Numbered from the stretch's first letter, positions 7,156 through 15,318 are shown. The stretch is DNA of 15,324 nt from Pseudolabrys sp. (GCA_019246455.1 JAFAQJ010000064.1:1-15324), one strand, 5' to 3'. Notes: generated by a model from the sequence alone, not told the origin. Translations and numbers: made by a program.

Positions 7156-7857
7156 TCACTCCCGCGATTTCGACTGTTCGATCTCGTTGACGATGGCTTG
7201 CGCAGCGGCCTTTGGATCGGCCGCCTCGAGCACCGGACGCCCGACGACCAGATAATCGGCGCCGGCGGCGATGGCCTTTTCCGGCGTCATAATGCGTTTC
7301 TGATCGTCTGAGGCCGCGCCCGCTGGACGAATGCCGGGCGTCACCAGCACCAGGTCTTTTCCTACGATTTTTCGCAGCGCAGCCGCTTCTTCGGCCGAGC
7401 ACACCAAACCGTCGATGCCGAGGTCGCGCGCCTGCTTGGCGCGCATCGCGACGAGTTCGCTGACGCCGCACCGGTAACCCGCGGTGGCAAGATCGTTGTC
7501 GTCGTAGGACGTCAGCACCGTAACCGCGAGGATTTTCAGGCCCGATCCGCGCGCTGCTTCGGTCGCTGCTTTCATGGTTTGCGGATAGGCATGCACCGTC
7601 AGGAATGTCGCGCCAAGCTTGGCGACGCTCTCGACGCCTTTCGCCACTGTGTTGCCGATATCGTGCAGCTTAAGATCGATGAAGACTTGCTTGCCGGCCG
7701 TGATAAGGCCGCGCACGAACGGCAGGCCGTCGGCGAAGGCGAGCTGGTAGCCGACTTTGTAGAACGTCGCCGCGTCGCCAATCTTGGCGACCATCACACC
7801 GGCCACGGCGCCCGACGGCAGATCGAGCGCTACGATCAATCGCTCGCGCGGCGTCAT
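7156..7857 (-). CDS. pyrF: Orotidine 5'-phosphate decarboxylase
   Basis: Last step of UMP synthesis, converting OMP to UMP and CO2. 233 residues, the usual length of the bacterial short form. The catalytic signature [12 protein letters not shown] supplies D61, K63 and D66; D12 (VALDLPS) and K34 (FYKVGYQL) complete the charged network, and [10 protein letters not shown] and YLVVGRPVL are the phosphate-binding loops near the C-terminus. The ATG overlaps the stop of the FMN reductase gene as ATGA (4 nt), indicating translational coupling, and DUF1330 follows 3 nt after its stop. Confidence 0.97.
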   Translation of the reverse strand: MTPRERLIVALDLPSGAVAGVMVAKIGDAATFYKVGYQLAFADGLPFVRGLITAGKQVFIDLKLHDIGNTVAKGVESVAKLGATFLTVHAYPQTMKAATEAARGSGLKILAVTVLTSYDDNDLATAGYRCGVSELVAMRAKQARDLGIDGLVCSAEEAAALRKIVGKDLVLVTPGIRPAGAASDDQKRIMTPEKAIAAGADYLVVGRPVLEAADPKAAAQAIVNEIEQSKSRE

Positions 7858-8459
7858 ACGCCCACCATCGCCACGTCGTTGACGCCGACCAACCGCGCCA
7901 TCTCGATCAGGCGATTGAGCATCGTGCGCAACGCCGCGGCCGCGCGTGGCTCGATCAATTCGTCCTTCTCGTCGAACGCCTGTTCGGCGCGCGGAATCGC
8001 CACGAACTCCGGGACGACTAGCGCCCCGCAGCCGACCTCAAGCACCTGCCGCATCGCCATGATCGAGCGCATGCCGCCATAGATCATCGGCGATGCGGCG
8101 CCGAGCGCGAACACCCGGTTCCTGAAAACCGCCAGCGGCGGCTCACCCTTTTCGCGCACGCGCGATACCCAGTCGATCGTGTTCTTCAAGACCGGCGTCA
8201 CCGATGCGTTGTATTCAGGGCATGCGATGAAAACGCCGGCGTGTTGGCCGATCATCTGCTTGAGCTTGGCGGCATTCGCCGGAACGCCAGTTTTAACTTC
8301 AAGATCGGCGTCATAGATCGGCAGTGGGAAATCGGCGAGTGAGATGCGGGTGACGTCGGCATCGAGCAGCGTCAATTCCTTGGCCGCGAGCGCCGCGAGC
8401 CGCGCATTATGCGAGCCGGTGCGCAGCGAGCCAGGGATCACCAGGATTTTTGCAGACAT
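7854..8459 (-). CDS. NADPH-dependent FMN reductase (flavodoxin-like fold)
   Basis: 201-residue flavoprotein of the NADPH-dependent FMN reductase/quinone reductase family (YieF/ChrR/SsuE-like). The FMN phosphate loop is [13 protein letters not shown] (9-21), and the flavin-ring contact is [19 protein letters not shown] (81-99), both near-consensus; YGGMRS follows at 127-132. It probably reduces flavins, quinones or small electrophiles with NAD(P)H in the cytoplasm; the true substrate is unknown. The start is uncertain: the ATG at 8459 ([10 protein letters not shown]) fits the family N-terminus, while in-frame ATGs at 8468 and 8489 would add 3 or 10 residues; none has a strong ribosome site. 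It lies 48 nt after pmtA and overlaps pyrF by 4 nt. Confidence 0.9.
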   Translation of the reverse strand: MSAKILVIPGSLRTGSHNARLAALAAKELTLLDADVTRISLADFPLPIYDADLEVKTGVPANAAKLKQMIGQHAGVFIACPEYNASVTPVLKNTIDWVSRVREKGEPPLAVFRNRVFALGAASPMIYGGMRSIMAMRQVLEVGCGALVVPEFVAIPRAEQAFDEKDELIEPRAAAALRTMLNRLIEMARLVGVNDVAMVGV

Positions 8460-8507
8460 CGGCGGCATCCAGGAAACGTCAGCCACCATAACACGGGACG
8501 GAAAAAA

Positions 8508-9110
8508 TCAGCGGCCGCGATAGACCCATACCCGCGCCGGCGGAATGTTCATCCAGATTAATTCCGAAGCTTTCGCCTCAATGCCCGACAGTGCCTTTGG
8601 AATCGGCGGTACCATCGCGTAGGTGAATTGCACGAAAGGCGCACTGGGCGCGAGCAGTTCGAGCGCGTCGGAGATGAGCCGCAGCCGCGTGCGTAGCGGC
8701 TTGGTCACGAGCGGCAGGCCAGACACGACCGCTGCGGCCTTGTCGCGCACGATATTTTCGAGGAGGGGGCGCAGCCGATACGCGTCGCCCTGCACCACCG
8801 TCGCCGCCGGATAACGCGAACGCAGTAGCCGGCAAAACATCGGATCGAATTCCACGAGAAACAGCCGGCTCGGGTCGATGCCACGCTCGACCAGCGCCTC
8901 GGTCACCGGTCCGGTGCCAGGGCCGAGTTCGATGACAGGGCCTTTGCTGGCCGGATCGACATAACGCGCCATCGTGCGGGCCAGCGCCCGGCTCGACGGC
9001 ATAACGGCGCCGGTCGCCAACGGTTTCTCGAGCCAGGTGCGGATGAAACGCACATCGTCGTCGAGGCGGAGCGGTTTTTTAGCCACGCGCGCGAAGGACT
9101 GGGAAGGCAT
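8508..9110 (-). CDS. pmtA: Phospholipid (phosphatidylethanolamine) N-methyltransferase, PmtA type
   Basis: 200-residue SAM-dependent methyltransferase of the rhizobial/Rhodobacter PmtA group, which methylates phosphatidylethanolamine stepwise toward phosphatidylcholine at the inner membrane. The N-terminal pattern DDVRFIRTWLEKPLATGAV and PSSRALARTMARYVDP is characteristic; the SAM-binding loop is VIELGPGTGPVT (59-70), and VEFDPMFCRLLRSRYP, GDAYRL and VSGLPL follow as in the rRNA-dimethylase-like fold. There is no membrane helix, as expected. I recall a dnaKJ-pmtA linkage in Bradyrhizobium, which supports the call over a generic or KsgA-like methyltransferase. It is 81 nt from dnaJ and 48 nt from the FMN reductase. 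Confidence 0.85.
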   Translation of the reverse strand: MPSQSFARVAKKPLRLDDDVRFIRTWLEKPLATGAVMPSSRALARTMARYVDPASKGPVIELGPGTGPVTEALVERGIDPSRLFLVEFDPMFCRLLRSRYPAATVVQGDAYRLRPLLENIVRDKAAAVVSGLPLVTKPLRTRLRLISDALELLAPSAPFVQFTYAMVPPIPKALSGIEAKASELIWMNIPPARVWVYRGR

Positions 9111-9130
9111 TCGGGTACGTTACCAAAGAC

Positions 9131-9147
9131 GCGGCGCGCCCCGCCGC
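9131..9147 (-). terminator. Possible weak GC-rich hairpin after dnaJ
   Basis: In the 81-nt dnaJ-pmtA gap the arms 9131-9136 and 9142-9147 (GCGGCG / CGCCGC) pair over a 5-nt loop. On the minus strand the stem is followed by GTCTTTGG, a poor U-tract, so termination would be partial at best. The region is GC-rich and such stems arise easily by chance. Confidence 0.25.
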
Positions 9148-9191
9148 ACGGGCTGTAATAAGGCCGTCACAATCGCTTTCAGGTCAAGACG

Positions 9192-10352
9192 TCAGCTGGA
9201 TTGGCTGCCATGAGAGCCGAAACCCGCCCAGAATTCCTTGACTTTGTTCAAAAACCCGGACGATTCCGGCTGGTTCTCCCCTGACGACAGCTTCTCGAAT
9301 TCCGCCAGCAACTCGCGCTGTTTCTTGCTCAACTTTTGCGGCGTTTCCACCGTCACTTGAACGTACATGTCACCCGTTTGTTTCGCGCGCAGCACCGGCA
9401 TTCCTTTACTCGCGAGGCGGAAACGGCCGCCGGATTGCGTGCCGGCCGGCACTTTCACCTTGGCCTTGCCGCCATCAATGGTCGGGACGTCAAGATCGCC
9501 GCCGAGCGCCGCGGTCGTCATGGCGATCGGTACACGGCAATAAAGATCGGCGCCGTCGCGCTGGAAGAATGCGTGCGTACCAAGGGACAGAAAAATGTAG
9601 AGGTCGCCAGAGGGCCCGCCGCGCACGCCCGCTTCGCCTTCGCCGGAGAGGCGAATGCGCGTGCCATCCTCGACGCCGGCCGGAATGTTGACCGATAACG
9701 TGCGCTCGCGCGTGACGCGGCCTTGTCCGGCGCAATCCGGGCACGGATCTTCGATGGTCTGGCCGCGGCCCTGGCAGGCCGGGCAGGTACGCTCCAGCGT
9801 GAAAAAGCCCTGGGCGTGTCGGATTTTTCCGACGCCGCCGCAAGTCGCACAAACTTTCGGCTTGGTGCCGGCCTTGGCGCCGGTGCCGGAGCACACCTCG
9901 CAGGTCACCGGCGTCGGGATGCGGATATTGGCGGTCTTGCCCTCATAAGCTTCCTCGAGGGTGATCTCCATGTTGTAGCGCAGGTCCGCGCCGCGTTCCC
10001 GGCTTGAACCACGGCTGCCGCCGCGACGCGGCCCCCCCGTCATGCCGAACAAGTCTTCGAAGATGTCCGAGAAGGTCGAGGCGAAATCCGCGCCAAAGCC
10101 ATGCGCGCCGCCGCCGACACCGCCATGCTCGAACGCGGCATGACCGAACCGGTCGTAGGCCGCGCGCTTGTCTGGATCTTTCAGGATCTCGTAAGCCTCG
10201 TTGATCTCCTTGAATTTCACTTCGGAGGTGTGGTCGCCCGGATTCTTATCCGGGTGCCACTTCATTGCGAGCTTGCGAAACGCCGCCTTGAGACCCCCGT
10301 CATCGACGGTACGTTGGACCTCAAGCGTTTCGTAATAGCAGCGCTTGGCCAT
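9192..10352 (-). CDS. dnaJ: Chaperone DnaJ (Hsp40, class A)
   Basis: Co-chaperone that delivers unfolded proteins to DnaK and stimulates its ATPase. 386 residues with all class A parts in order: J domain (1-70) with the HPD motif at 33-35, Gly/Phe-rich linker (about 76-115) including DIFEDLFG, four zinc-finger repeats of CXXCXGXG type (151-158, 168-175, 190-197, 204-211), and the C-terminal substrate-binding domains. The ATG at 10352 gives [12 protein letters not shown], the family N-terminus; the in-frame GTG at 10382 would add 10 residues and place the start in the intergenic hairpin, so it is unlikely. It follows dnaK by 97 nt, with a terminator-like hairpin in between that may lower its expression relative to dnaK. 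Confidence 0.97.
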   Translation of the reverse strand: MAKRCYYETLEVQRTVDDGGLKAAFRKLAMKWHPDKNPGDHTSEVKFKEINEAYEILKDPDKRAAYDRFGHAAFEHGGVGGGAHGFGADFASTFSDIFEDLFGMTGGPRRGGSRGSSRERGADLRYNMEITLEEAYEGKTANIRIPTPVTCEVCSGTGAKAGTKPKVCATCGGVGKIRHAQGFFTLERTCPACQGRGQTIEDPCPDCAGQGRVTRERTLSVNIPAGVEDGTRIRLSGEGEAGVRGGPSGDLYIFLSLGTHAFFQRDGADLYCRVPIAMTTAALGGDLDVPTIDGGKAKVKVPAGTQSGGRFRLASKGMPVLRAKQTGDMYVQVTVETPQKLSKKQRELLAEFEKLSSGENQPESSGFLNKVKEFWAGFGSHGSQSS

Positions 10353-10374
10353 TTGATCCCGTATGCCCGTCAAG

Positions 10375-10404
10375 AAAATCACCCCCGGATGTCTCCAGGG
10401 GTGA
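10375..10404 (-). terminator. Terminator-like/attenuator hairpin between dnaK and dnaJ
   Basis: On the minus strand TCACCCCTGGA (10404-10394), a 4-nt GACA loop and TCCGGGGGTGA (10389-10379) form an 11-bp stem with a single U-G wobble, directly followed by TTTTC. This has the form of an intrinsic terminator with a short U-run, and its base lies 22 nt before the dnaJ ATG. It could cause partial termination, or act as an RNA-processing barrier stabilising dnaK mRNA, so that DnaK is made in excess over DnaJ. Confidence 0.6.
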
Positions 10405-10435
10405 GAATTTCATTTCACAGTTCGAATGAGCACGG

Positions 10436-10453
10436 CTGACAAACCTTTGTCAG
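10436..10453. repeat. Short perfect palindrome spanning the dnaK stop codon
   Basis: CTGACAAA (10436-10443), CC, TTTGTCAG (10446-10453): 8-bp arms separated by two bases, overlapping the TGA stop of dnaK. No U-run follows on either strand. It could mark the 3' end of dnaK as an mRNA-stabilising stem, or be chance. Confidence 0.35.
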
Positions 10454-12369
10454 GCGGACTTCTTGTTGTTCTTGTCGTCGTCGACCTCGGTGAATTCCGC
10501 GTCGACCACGTCCTCTTTCTTTTCGCCGCCTTCAGCACCGGGCGCGGCGCCTTCAGCGCCGGCCTGCTGTTGCTTGTACATCGCCTCGCCGAGCTTCATC
10601 GAAGCCTGCGCCAGCGCATTGGTCTTAGCCTGGATCGCTTCGGCGTTGTCGCCCTTGAGCGCTTCCTTCAAGTCCGCCATCGCGTTCTCGATCGCGGTGC
10701 GCTCGCCTTCGCCAACTTTCGATCCGTGTTCGGCCAATGCCTTCTCGGTGGCGTGGACCAAAGCTTCGCCGTGGTTCTTGGCTTCGACCGCGGCCTTGCG
10801 CTTCTTGTCCTCGTCGGCATGGGCCTCCGCGTCCTTGACCATCTTCTCGATGTCGGCTTCGGACAGGCCGCCCGACGCCTGGATGCGGATTTGCTGCTCT
10901 TTGTTGGTCGCCTTGTCTTTGGCGTTGACGTTGACGATGCCGTTCGCGTCGATGTCGAAGGTGACCTCGATCTGCGGCACGCCGCGCGGCGCCGGAGGAA
11001 TGCCGACCAGGTCGAACTGGCCGAGCATCTTGTTATCTTGAGCCATTTCGCGCTCGCCCTGGAAGACGCGGATCGTCACCGCGTTCTGATTGTCTTCCGC
11101 GGTCGAGAACACCTGCGACTTCTTGGTCGGAATCGTCGTATTGCGGTCGATGATGCGGGTGAACACGCCACCCAAAGTCTCGATGCCGAGCGAGAGCGGG
11201 GTGACGTCCAGCAGCAGCACGTCCTTGACGTCGCCTTGCAACACGCCGGCCTGAATGGCGGCGCCGATCGCAACGACTTCGTCGGGGTTGACGCCCTTGT
11301 GCGGCTCCTTGCCGAACAACTGCTTCACGACTTCCTGCACTTTCGGCATGCGGCTCATGCCACCGACCAGAACGACTTCGTTGATCTCAGCCGCGCTGAT
11401 GCCGGCGTCCTTGAGCGCCTGCTTGCACGGCTGCACGGTCTTCTGGATGAGGTCATCGACCAGCGCCTCGAACTTGGCGCGGGTGAGCTTCATCGTCAGA
11501 TGCTTCGGCCCGGCGGCATCCGCCGTGATGAACGGCAGGTTGATCTCGGTCTGCGTCGTCGACGACAGCTCGATCTTTGCCTTTTCGGCGGCTTCCTTCA
11601 GGCGCTGCAACGCAAGCTTGTCCTTACGCAGGTCGATGCCCTGCTCCTTCTGGAATTCGTCGGCGAGATAGTTGACGAGACGCATGTCGAAGTCTTCGCC
11701 GCCGAGGAAGGTGTCGCCGTTGGTCGACTTCACCTCGAACACGCCGTCGCCGATTTCGAGCACCGAAATATCGAAGGTGCCGCCGCCGAGGTCATAGACC
11801 GCGATGGTGCCCTGTTTCTGCTTGTCGAGACCGTAAGCAAGCGCCGCCGCCGTCGGCTCGTTGATGATACGCAGCACTTCGAGGCCGGCGATCTTGCCAG
11901 CGTCCTTGGTGGCCTGACGCTGCGCGTCGTTGAAATAGGCTGGAACGGTGATGACGGCCTGCTCGACCTTCTGTCCGAGATGCGCTTCGGCCGTCTCCTT
12001 CATCTTCTGAAGGATGAACGCCGAGATCTGCGAGGGGGAATAAGTCTTACCGTCCTCCTCGACCCAGGCATCGCCATTCGACGCCTTGGTGATCTTGTAG
12101 GGCACGAGCTTCTTGTCTTTCTCGACCATCGGGTCGTCGTAGCGGCGCCCAATCAGGCGTTTGACGGCGAAGATGGTCTTTTCCGGATTGGTAACCGCCT
12201 GGCGCTTGGCCGGCTGGCCGACGAGCCGTTCACCGTCGTCGGTGAAGGCTACGATAGATGGCGTGGTACGCGCGCCTTCGGCGTTCTCGATGACTTTCGG
12301 CGATTTGCCTTCCATCACCGCGACACAGGAATTGGTGGTGCCGAGGTCGATGCCGATGACCTTGCCCAT
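10450..12369 (-). CDS. dnaK: Chaperone DnaK (Hsp70)
   Basis: ATP-dependent Hsp70 that binds exposed hydrophobic peptides and, with DnaJ and GrpE, refolds or protects proteins and damps the heat-shock response through RpoH. 639 residues, the usual length. Nucleotide-binding motifs are intact: [13 protein letters not shown] (6-18), [17 protein letters not shown] (142-158), [12 protein letters not shown] (169-180) and YDLGGGTFD (192-200); [14 protein letters not shown] marks the linker and start of the substrate-binding domain. The C-terminal tail is Gly/Ala/Glu-rich and ends [10 protein letters not shown]. The ATG has a good ribosome site (GAGAGGA). It is preceded by a 140-nt predicted leader and a consensus RpoH promoter, and followed by dnaJ. 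The plus-strand frame opposite dnaK is open for almost its whole length but is a shadow. Confidence 0.99.
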   Translation of the reverse strand: MGKVIGIDLGTTNSCVAVMEGKSPKVIENAEGARTTPSIVAFTDDGERLVGQPAKRQAVTNPEKTIFAVKRLIGRRYDDPMVEKDKKLVPYKITKASNGDAWVEEDGKTYSPSQISAFILQKMKETAEAHLGQKVEQAVITVPAYFNDAQRQATKDAGKIAGLEVLRIINEPTAAALAYGLDKQKQGTIAVYDLGGGTFDISVLEIGDGVFEVKSTNGDTFLGGEDFDMRLVNYLADEFQKEQGIDLRKDKLALQRLKEAAEKAKIELSSTTQTEINLPFITADAAGPKHLTMKLTRAKFEALVDDLIQKTVQPCKQALKDAGISAAEINEVVLVGGMSRMPKVQEVVKQLFGKEPHKGVNPDEVVAIGAAIQAGVLQGDVKDVLLLDVTPLSLGIETLGGVFTRIIDRNTTIPTKKSQVFSTAEDNQNAVTIRVFQGEREMAQDNKMLGQFDLVGIPPAPRGVPQIEVTFDIDANGIVNVNAKDKATNKEQQIRIQASGGLSEADIEKMVKDAEAHADEDKKRKAAVEAKNHGEALVHATEKALAEHGSKVGEGERTAIENAMADLKEALKGDNAEAIQAKTNALAQASMKLGEAMYKQQQAGAEGAAPGAEGGEKKEDVVDAEFTEVDDDKNNKKSA

Positions 12370-12439
12370 GTTTAGTCCTCTCTTCTGCGGCAGGCCGGAC
12401 GGGCCCAGTGTCCGAAAACACGTTGGCGCCCGAAGCTGT

Positions 12440-12458
12440 CCCGCAGGTCATCTGCGGG
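12440..12458 (-). promoter_or_regulatory. Hairpin in the dnaK 5' leader
   Basis: CCCGCAG (12440-12446), 5-nt loop, CTGCGGG (12452-12458): a perfect 7-bp GC-rich stem about 70 nt upstream of the dnaK ATG, within the leader predicted from the RpoH promoter. A second, weaker stem CGGAC/GTCCG lies at 12396-12414, nearer the ribosome site. The stems could tune leader structure or stability; neither covers the Shine-Dalgarno sequence, so an RNA thermometer is not supported. Confidence 0.35.
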
Positions 12459-12494
12459 TCCCCGAATCCGACCCCCTAAACACTCATTGTTACC

Positions 12495-12548
12495 GCGACT
12501 TGCGGCGTCGCTGGTCATATAGGAGGCCCCCCAAACGCTGCAAGTCGC
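12495..12548. repeat. 12-bp inverted repeat bracketing the dnaK promoter
   Basis: GCGACTTGCGGC (12495-12506) and GCTGCAAGTCGC (12537-12548) are inverted copies with one mismatch, the outer nine positions being perfect, separated by 30 bp. The right arm contains the -35 CTTG of the predicted RpoH promoter; the left arm would lie just downstream of the expected transcription start. The geometry resembles an operator pair but does not match the CIRCE element bound by HrcA. Confidence 0.5.
12517..12544 (-). promoter_or_regulatory. RpoH (sigma-32) promoter of dnaK
   Basis: Minus strand reads CTTG (12544-12541), 17-nt spacer, CCTATAT (12523-12517). This matches the alphaproteobacterial RpoH pattern CTTG-N17/18-CyTATnT at every fixed position. 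Transcription would begin near 12510, leaving a leader of about 140 nt before dnaK. Heat-shock control of dnaK by RpoH is established in alphaproteobacteria; the site itself is predicted from sequence. Confidence 0.8.
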
Positions 12549-12634
12549 ACGAAGACTGCTAAAGCCGCATCAGAGCAGCCAAATCGTTAACAAGCGGGAT
12601 TGTCCCAACGCCACAGCGGGGCTACTTCAACCCC

Positions 12635-13579
12635 GTGATTTCAGCCGTTCTCGAAAAATGGCATCCGGTCGGCCGGAACCTGGCGCTCGTGGCGTTGCTT
12701 TGCGTCGCCACGCCGGCCTACGGCGAGGTAGTTTTTCCACCTGGGATGCGGATCGGTCTGGAGCCGCCTCCAGGCATGGCTCTCAACCGGGCCACCGGCC
12801 AGTTCGAAGATCCGGACCACAAGGCTACAATCACCATTCTCGATCTGCCGCTGCAATTGTATCCGCAGATCGAGCAGATGGTTTTTGCCGATAACGCGAC
12901 GGTGTTGAAAAGGGAAAGCTTTCCCTTCGCCAGCGGGATCGGTTTTTTCGCCACCGTGCGGCTGACTGCGAACGGCGTGACTTACCGTAAATGGCTTTTA
13001 CTCGCCTCGTCGGCCGCGGCGCCGGTGTCAGACCTCGCAACTCTTGTTTCGATTCAAGTGCCGGAAGACCAAACCGCGGCCTACCCCGAAGACGCCGTTC
13101 GTAAGGCTCTCGCCAGCGTTTCGTTTCGTCCGCCGCCGCTCGATGAGCGCCTCTCGCTGCTGCCTTTTGTCATTACTGACCTTGCCGGCTTCGAGATTGG
13201 CCAAATATCTCCAGCCGGCGTCATCCTTGGCGATCCGCAACGCCCCAATGCACTGCCACGCCTGTTCGTTTCGGTTGGCGGAGACGTGCCGAACCGACCA
13301 GAAGACCGCGACCGTTTTGCACGAGATCTGTTGCGCACTATACCCGTCCGCGATCTCGTTGTGCTGTCAGCCGAACCGATGCGCATCCGGGGCACGCCGG
13401 GTTTTGAAATCCAGGCCGAGGCCAGAGACCCTTCCGGTGCTGAGATGCGTCTGGTCGAATGGTTGCGCTTCGGCGGCGGCAGATTTCTGGCGGTCGTCGC
13501 CGGGGCCGACAAGAACGATTGGACAAATGCTTATCCGCGCTTCCGCGCGGTGCGCGACGGCATCGAGCCGCGGCAATAG
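12635..13579 (+). CDS. Exported protein of unknown function, possibly two tandem related domains
   Basis: 314 residues; I do not recognise a named family. The start is probably GTG at 12635, since no ATG lies in frame nearby and a signal peptide follows at once: basic/charged residues 7-14, hydrophobic NLALVALLCVATPAYG (15-30), likely cleavage after AYG. The mature part has no further cysteine and no membrane segment, so it should be periplasmic. Two halves look alike: residues about 36-166 and 172-311 each have a glycine-rich region, a strand pair ending in RKWLLLA or VEWLRFG, a hydrophobic strand, and a closing helix (YPEDAVRKALASVSF; AYPRFRAVRDGI). This recalls a duplicated Mog1/PsbP/DcrB-type fold, which is my inference. 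It lies between grpE and dnaK on the opposite strand; its stop is 3 nt from that of grpE. A CGGGG/CCCCG stem abuts the start codon and the ribosome site is weak. Confidence 0.75.
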   Translation: MISAVLEKWHPVGRNLALVALLCVATPAYGEVVFPPGMRIGLEPPPGMALNRATGQFEDPDHKATITILDLPLQLYPQIEQMVFADNATVLKRESFPFASGIGFFATVRLTANGVTYRKWLLLASSAAAPVSDLATLVSIQVPEDQTAAYPEDAVRKALASVSFRPPPLDERLSLLPFVITDLAGFEIGQISPAGVILGDPQRPNALPRLFVSVGGDVPNRPEDRDRFARDLLRTIPVRDLVVLSAEPMRIRGTPGFEIQAEARDPSGAEMRLVEWLRFGGGRFLAVVAGADKNDWTNAYPRFRAVRDGIEPRQ

Positions 13580-13582
13580 GGC

Positions 13583-14158
13583 TTAGCCGTTGTCGTTCGC
13601 GCTAGACTTCGGTGACGCCTTGGCGACCGCAACCATGGCCGGCCGCAAAATCCGATCGCCGATCGAATAGCCCGCCTGGATCACTTGCGCGACCGTGCCG
13701 GGCGCGGCCGAGCCGTCCGCCACTTCGTACATCGCCTGATGCAGGTTCGGATCGAACTTCTCGCCGAGCGGCGAGAATTTCTTGACGCCGTTCTTTTCCA
13801 GAATCTTAAGTAGCTCGCGCTCGGTGAGTTCGAGGCCCTCGATTAGCGCTTTGACGCCGGTATCGGTCGAAGCCCGTAACTCCGGTCCGACTGAATCGAG
13901 CGCGCGATGCATGTTGTCGGCGACCTGCAGGACGTCGCGGGCAAAGCCGGTGATGCCGTAAACGCGCGCATCCGCAACTTCGCGCTCGGTACGCTTGCGC
14001 AGGTTCTCCATATCGGCCAGCGCGCGCAGCAGCTTGTCCTTGAAATCGCCAGCAGCGGCGAGCGCAGCCGCCACCTGCTCGGCCGGCACCATTTCCGGCT
14101 GCTGGCTTTCGTCAGCCTGCGTTGCCACGGTATCGTTGTCGGCGTTCTGATCGCTCAT
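13583..14158 (-). CDS. grpE: Nucleotide exchange factor GrpE
   Basis: Releases ADP from DnaK so that the chaperone cycle can continue; also proposed as a thermosensor in other bacteria. 191 residues. An acidic, flexible N-terminus (1-25) leads into the long dimerising helix (about 28-85, including LLRALADMENLRKRTEREV), and then the beta domain with VKKFSPLGEKFDPNLHQAM and GYSIGDRILRPAMVAV, the GrpE signature. The ATG at 14158 gives MSDQNADND; its ribosome site is weak. It is separated from hrcA by 74 nt holding a likely RpoH promoter, so it can be expressed with or apart from hrcA. The stop faces that of the exported-protein gene across 3 nt. Confidence 0.97.
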   Translation of the reverse strand: MSDQNADNDTVATQADESQQPEMVPAEQVAAALAAAGDFKDKLLRALADMENLRKRTEREVADARVYGITGFARDVLQVADNMHRALDSVGPELRASTDTGVKALIEGLELTERELLKILEKNGVKKFSPLGEKFDPNLHQAMYEVADGSAAPGTVAQVIQAGYSIGDRILRPAMVAVAKASPKSSANDNG

Positions 14159-14198
14159 GCGTCTGCTTTTCGCTCAAAGGCATTCGATTGCGCCCTGC

Positions 14199-14227
14199 AT
14201 ATCAGGTCTTGGGCGGCAAAAATCAAG
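14199..14227 (-). promoter_or_regulatory. Candidate RpoH (sigma-32) promoter of grpE
   Basis: Minus strand CTTG (14227-14224), 18-nt spacer, CTGATAT (14205-14199), against CTTG-N17/18-CyTATnT; one position of the -10 box differs (G for T). It starts 5 nt after the hrcA stop and would give a leader of about 35 nt for grpE. This fits heat-shock control of grpE together with dnaK. Confidence 0.5.
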
Positions 14228-14232
14228 CGATC

Positions 14233-15318
14233 TCAAGCCGTCAGCAAGCGGCTCACCATCTTGGCTGTGTAATCGACCATCGGAATCACCCGCGCATAAT
14301 TGAGCCGCGTCGGCCCGATCACGCCGACCACGCCCACAATGTTCCCGGTGCCATCGCGATAGGGCGCGATGATGGTGGACGAGCCCGAGAGCGAGAACAG
14401 CTTGTTTTCCGAGCCAATGAAGATGCGCACGCCTTCGGCACGGTCGGCGCGCGCCAGCAGATCGATGACGCCTCGCTGTGTCTCCAGCGCGTCGAATAGT
14501 TGCCGCACTCGTTCGAGGTCTTCGGCGGCTTTCAGATCTTCGAGCAGATTGGCGTGGCCGCGAACGATCAACCTGCGGTCGTCACTGTCGCCCCCTGACC
14601 AGCTCGCCAACCCTGTTGCGATGACTTTCTGCGTCAGTTGATCGAGCTGCGCCCTGTCCTGTTCGACGGCGCGCTCGATTTCGGCCCGCAAATCGGCGAG
14701 CGTTTTGCCGCGTATCCGCGCATTGAGGAAGTTCGCGGCTTCGACCAGCGAAGATGTCGGCACACCCGCCGGCACGTTGAGGACGCGATTTTCGACTTGC
14801 CCGTCTTCGGCGACCAAAACTACCAGCGCCCGCTCAGGTTCGAGCCGCACGAATTCGATGTGCTTGAGCCGCACGTTCGACTTCGCCGTGAGCACAACGC
14901 CAGCCGAACGTGTCAACCCGGACAGCATCTGCGAGGTTTCGGTCAAAATCGCTTCGATTGACTTGTCGTGCCCCGAAGCCGCGAGTTGCGCCTCGATGTT
15001 GCGCCGGTCGGTTTCATTGACGTCGCCGATCTGCATCAACGCATCAACGAAGAACCGGAGCCCCAGTTCGGTCGGCAGACGGCCCGCCGAGGTGTGCGGC
15101 GCCCAGATCAGTCCGAGCTGTTCGAGGTCCGACATCACGTTGCGCACTGACGCCGGCGATAGCGGCGTCGTCAGGATGCGGGACAGATTGCGCGAGCCGA
15201 CCGGCTCGCCGGTCGTCAGGTAGCTCTCGACGATTTGACGAAAAATCTCGCGCGAGCGCTCGTTGAGCGCTGCGACGCTGATTTGCGTCGCGCCGATTGG
15301 AACGTCGTGAGAGGCCAA
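14233..15318 (-). CDS. hrcA: Heat-inducible transcription repressor HrcA
   Basis: DNA-binding repressor that recognises CIRCE operators, usually before groESL, and is kept active by GroEL. 361 residues. The N-terminal winged helix includes [49 protein letters not shown] and [12 protein letters not shown]; later family blocks are [35 protein letters not shown] and the C-terminal [17 protein letters not shown]. The start appears to be TTG at 15316-15318: the resulting N-terminus (initiator, A, S, H, D, V, P, I, G) resembles the MAHHDPIG start I recall from Rhodopseudomonas-type HrcA. Only 6 nt of upstream sequence are in the window, so a start further upstream cannot be excluded. No CIRCE element was found in this window, so its targets lie elsewhere. 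Confidence 0.95.
   Translation of the reverse strand: MASHDVPIGATQISVAALNERSREIFRQIVESYLTTGEPVGSRNLSRILTTPLSPASVRNVMSDLEQLGLIWAPHTSAGRLPTELGLRFFVDALMQIGDVNETDRRNIEAQLAASGHDKSIEAILTETSQMLSGLTRSAGVVLTAKSNVRLKHIEFVRLEPERALVVLVAEDGQVENRVLNVPAGVPTSSLVEAANFLNARIRGKTLADLRAEIERAVEQDRAQLDQLTQKVIATGLASWSGGDSDDRRLIVRGHANLLEDLKAAEDLERVRQLFDALETQRGVIDLLARADRAEGVRIFIGSENKLFSLSGSSTIIAPYRDGTGNIVGVVGVIGPTRLNYARVIPMVDYTAKMVSRLLTA

Noticed and set aside
9111..9191. Separate promoter for pmtA (TTGACC near 9184)
   Set aside because: No -10-like hexamer at 16-18 nt; the nearest TTATTA is 20 nt away. Read-through from dnaJ is as likely.
10426..12375. 649-codon open frame on the plus strand opposite dnaK
   Set aside because: It lies almost exactly antisense to dnaK, and its translation is rich in Leu, Arg, Asp and Val as expected from reading GC-rich Hsp70 codons backwards. 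Long open frames opposite dnaK are a known artefact; there is no ribosome site or recognisable domain.
12230..12451. 73-codon minus-strand frame beginning in the dnaK leader and running into dnaK out of frame
   Set aside because: Its ATG lies in the loop of the leader hairpin with no ribosome site, and most of it is dnaK in another frame. Kept only as a remote upstream-ORF possibility.
12475..12506. CIRCE operator (TTAGCACTC-N9-GAGTGCTAA) before dnaK
   Set aside because: GAGTGTTTAG on the minus strand resembles a right half-site, but no left half-site lies nine bases away. dnaK here fits RpoH control instead.
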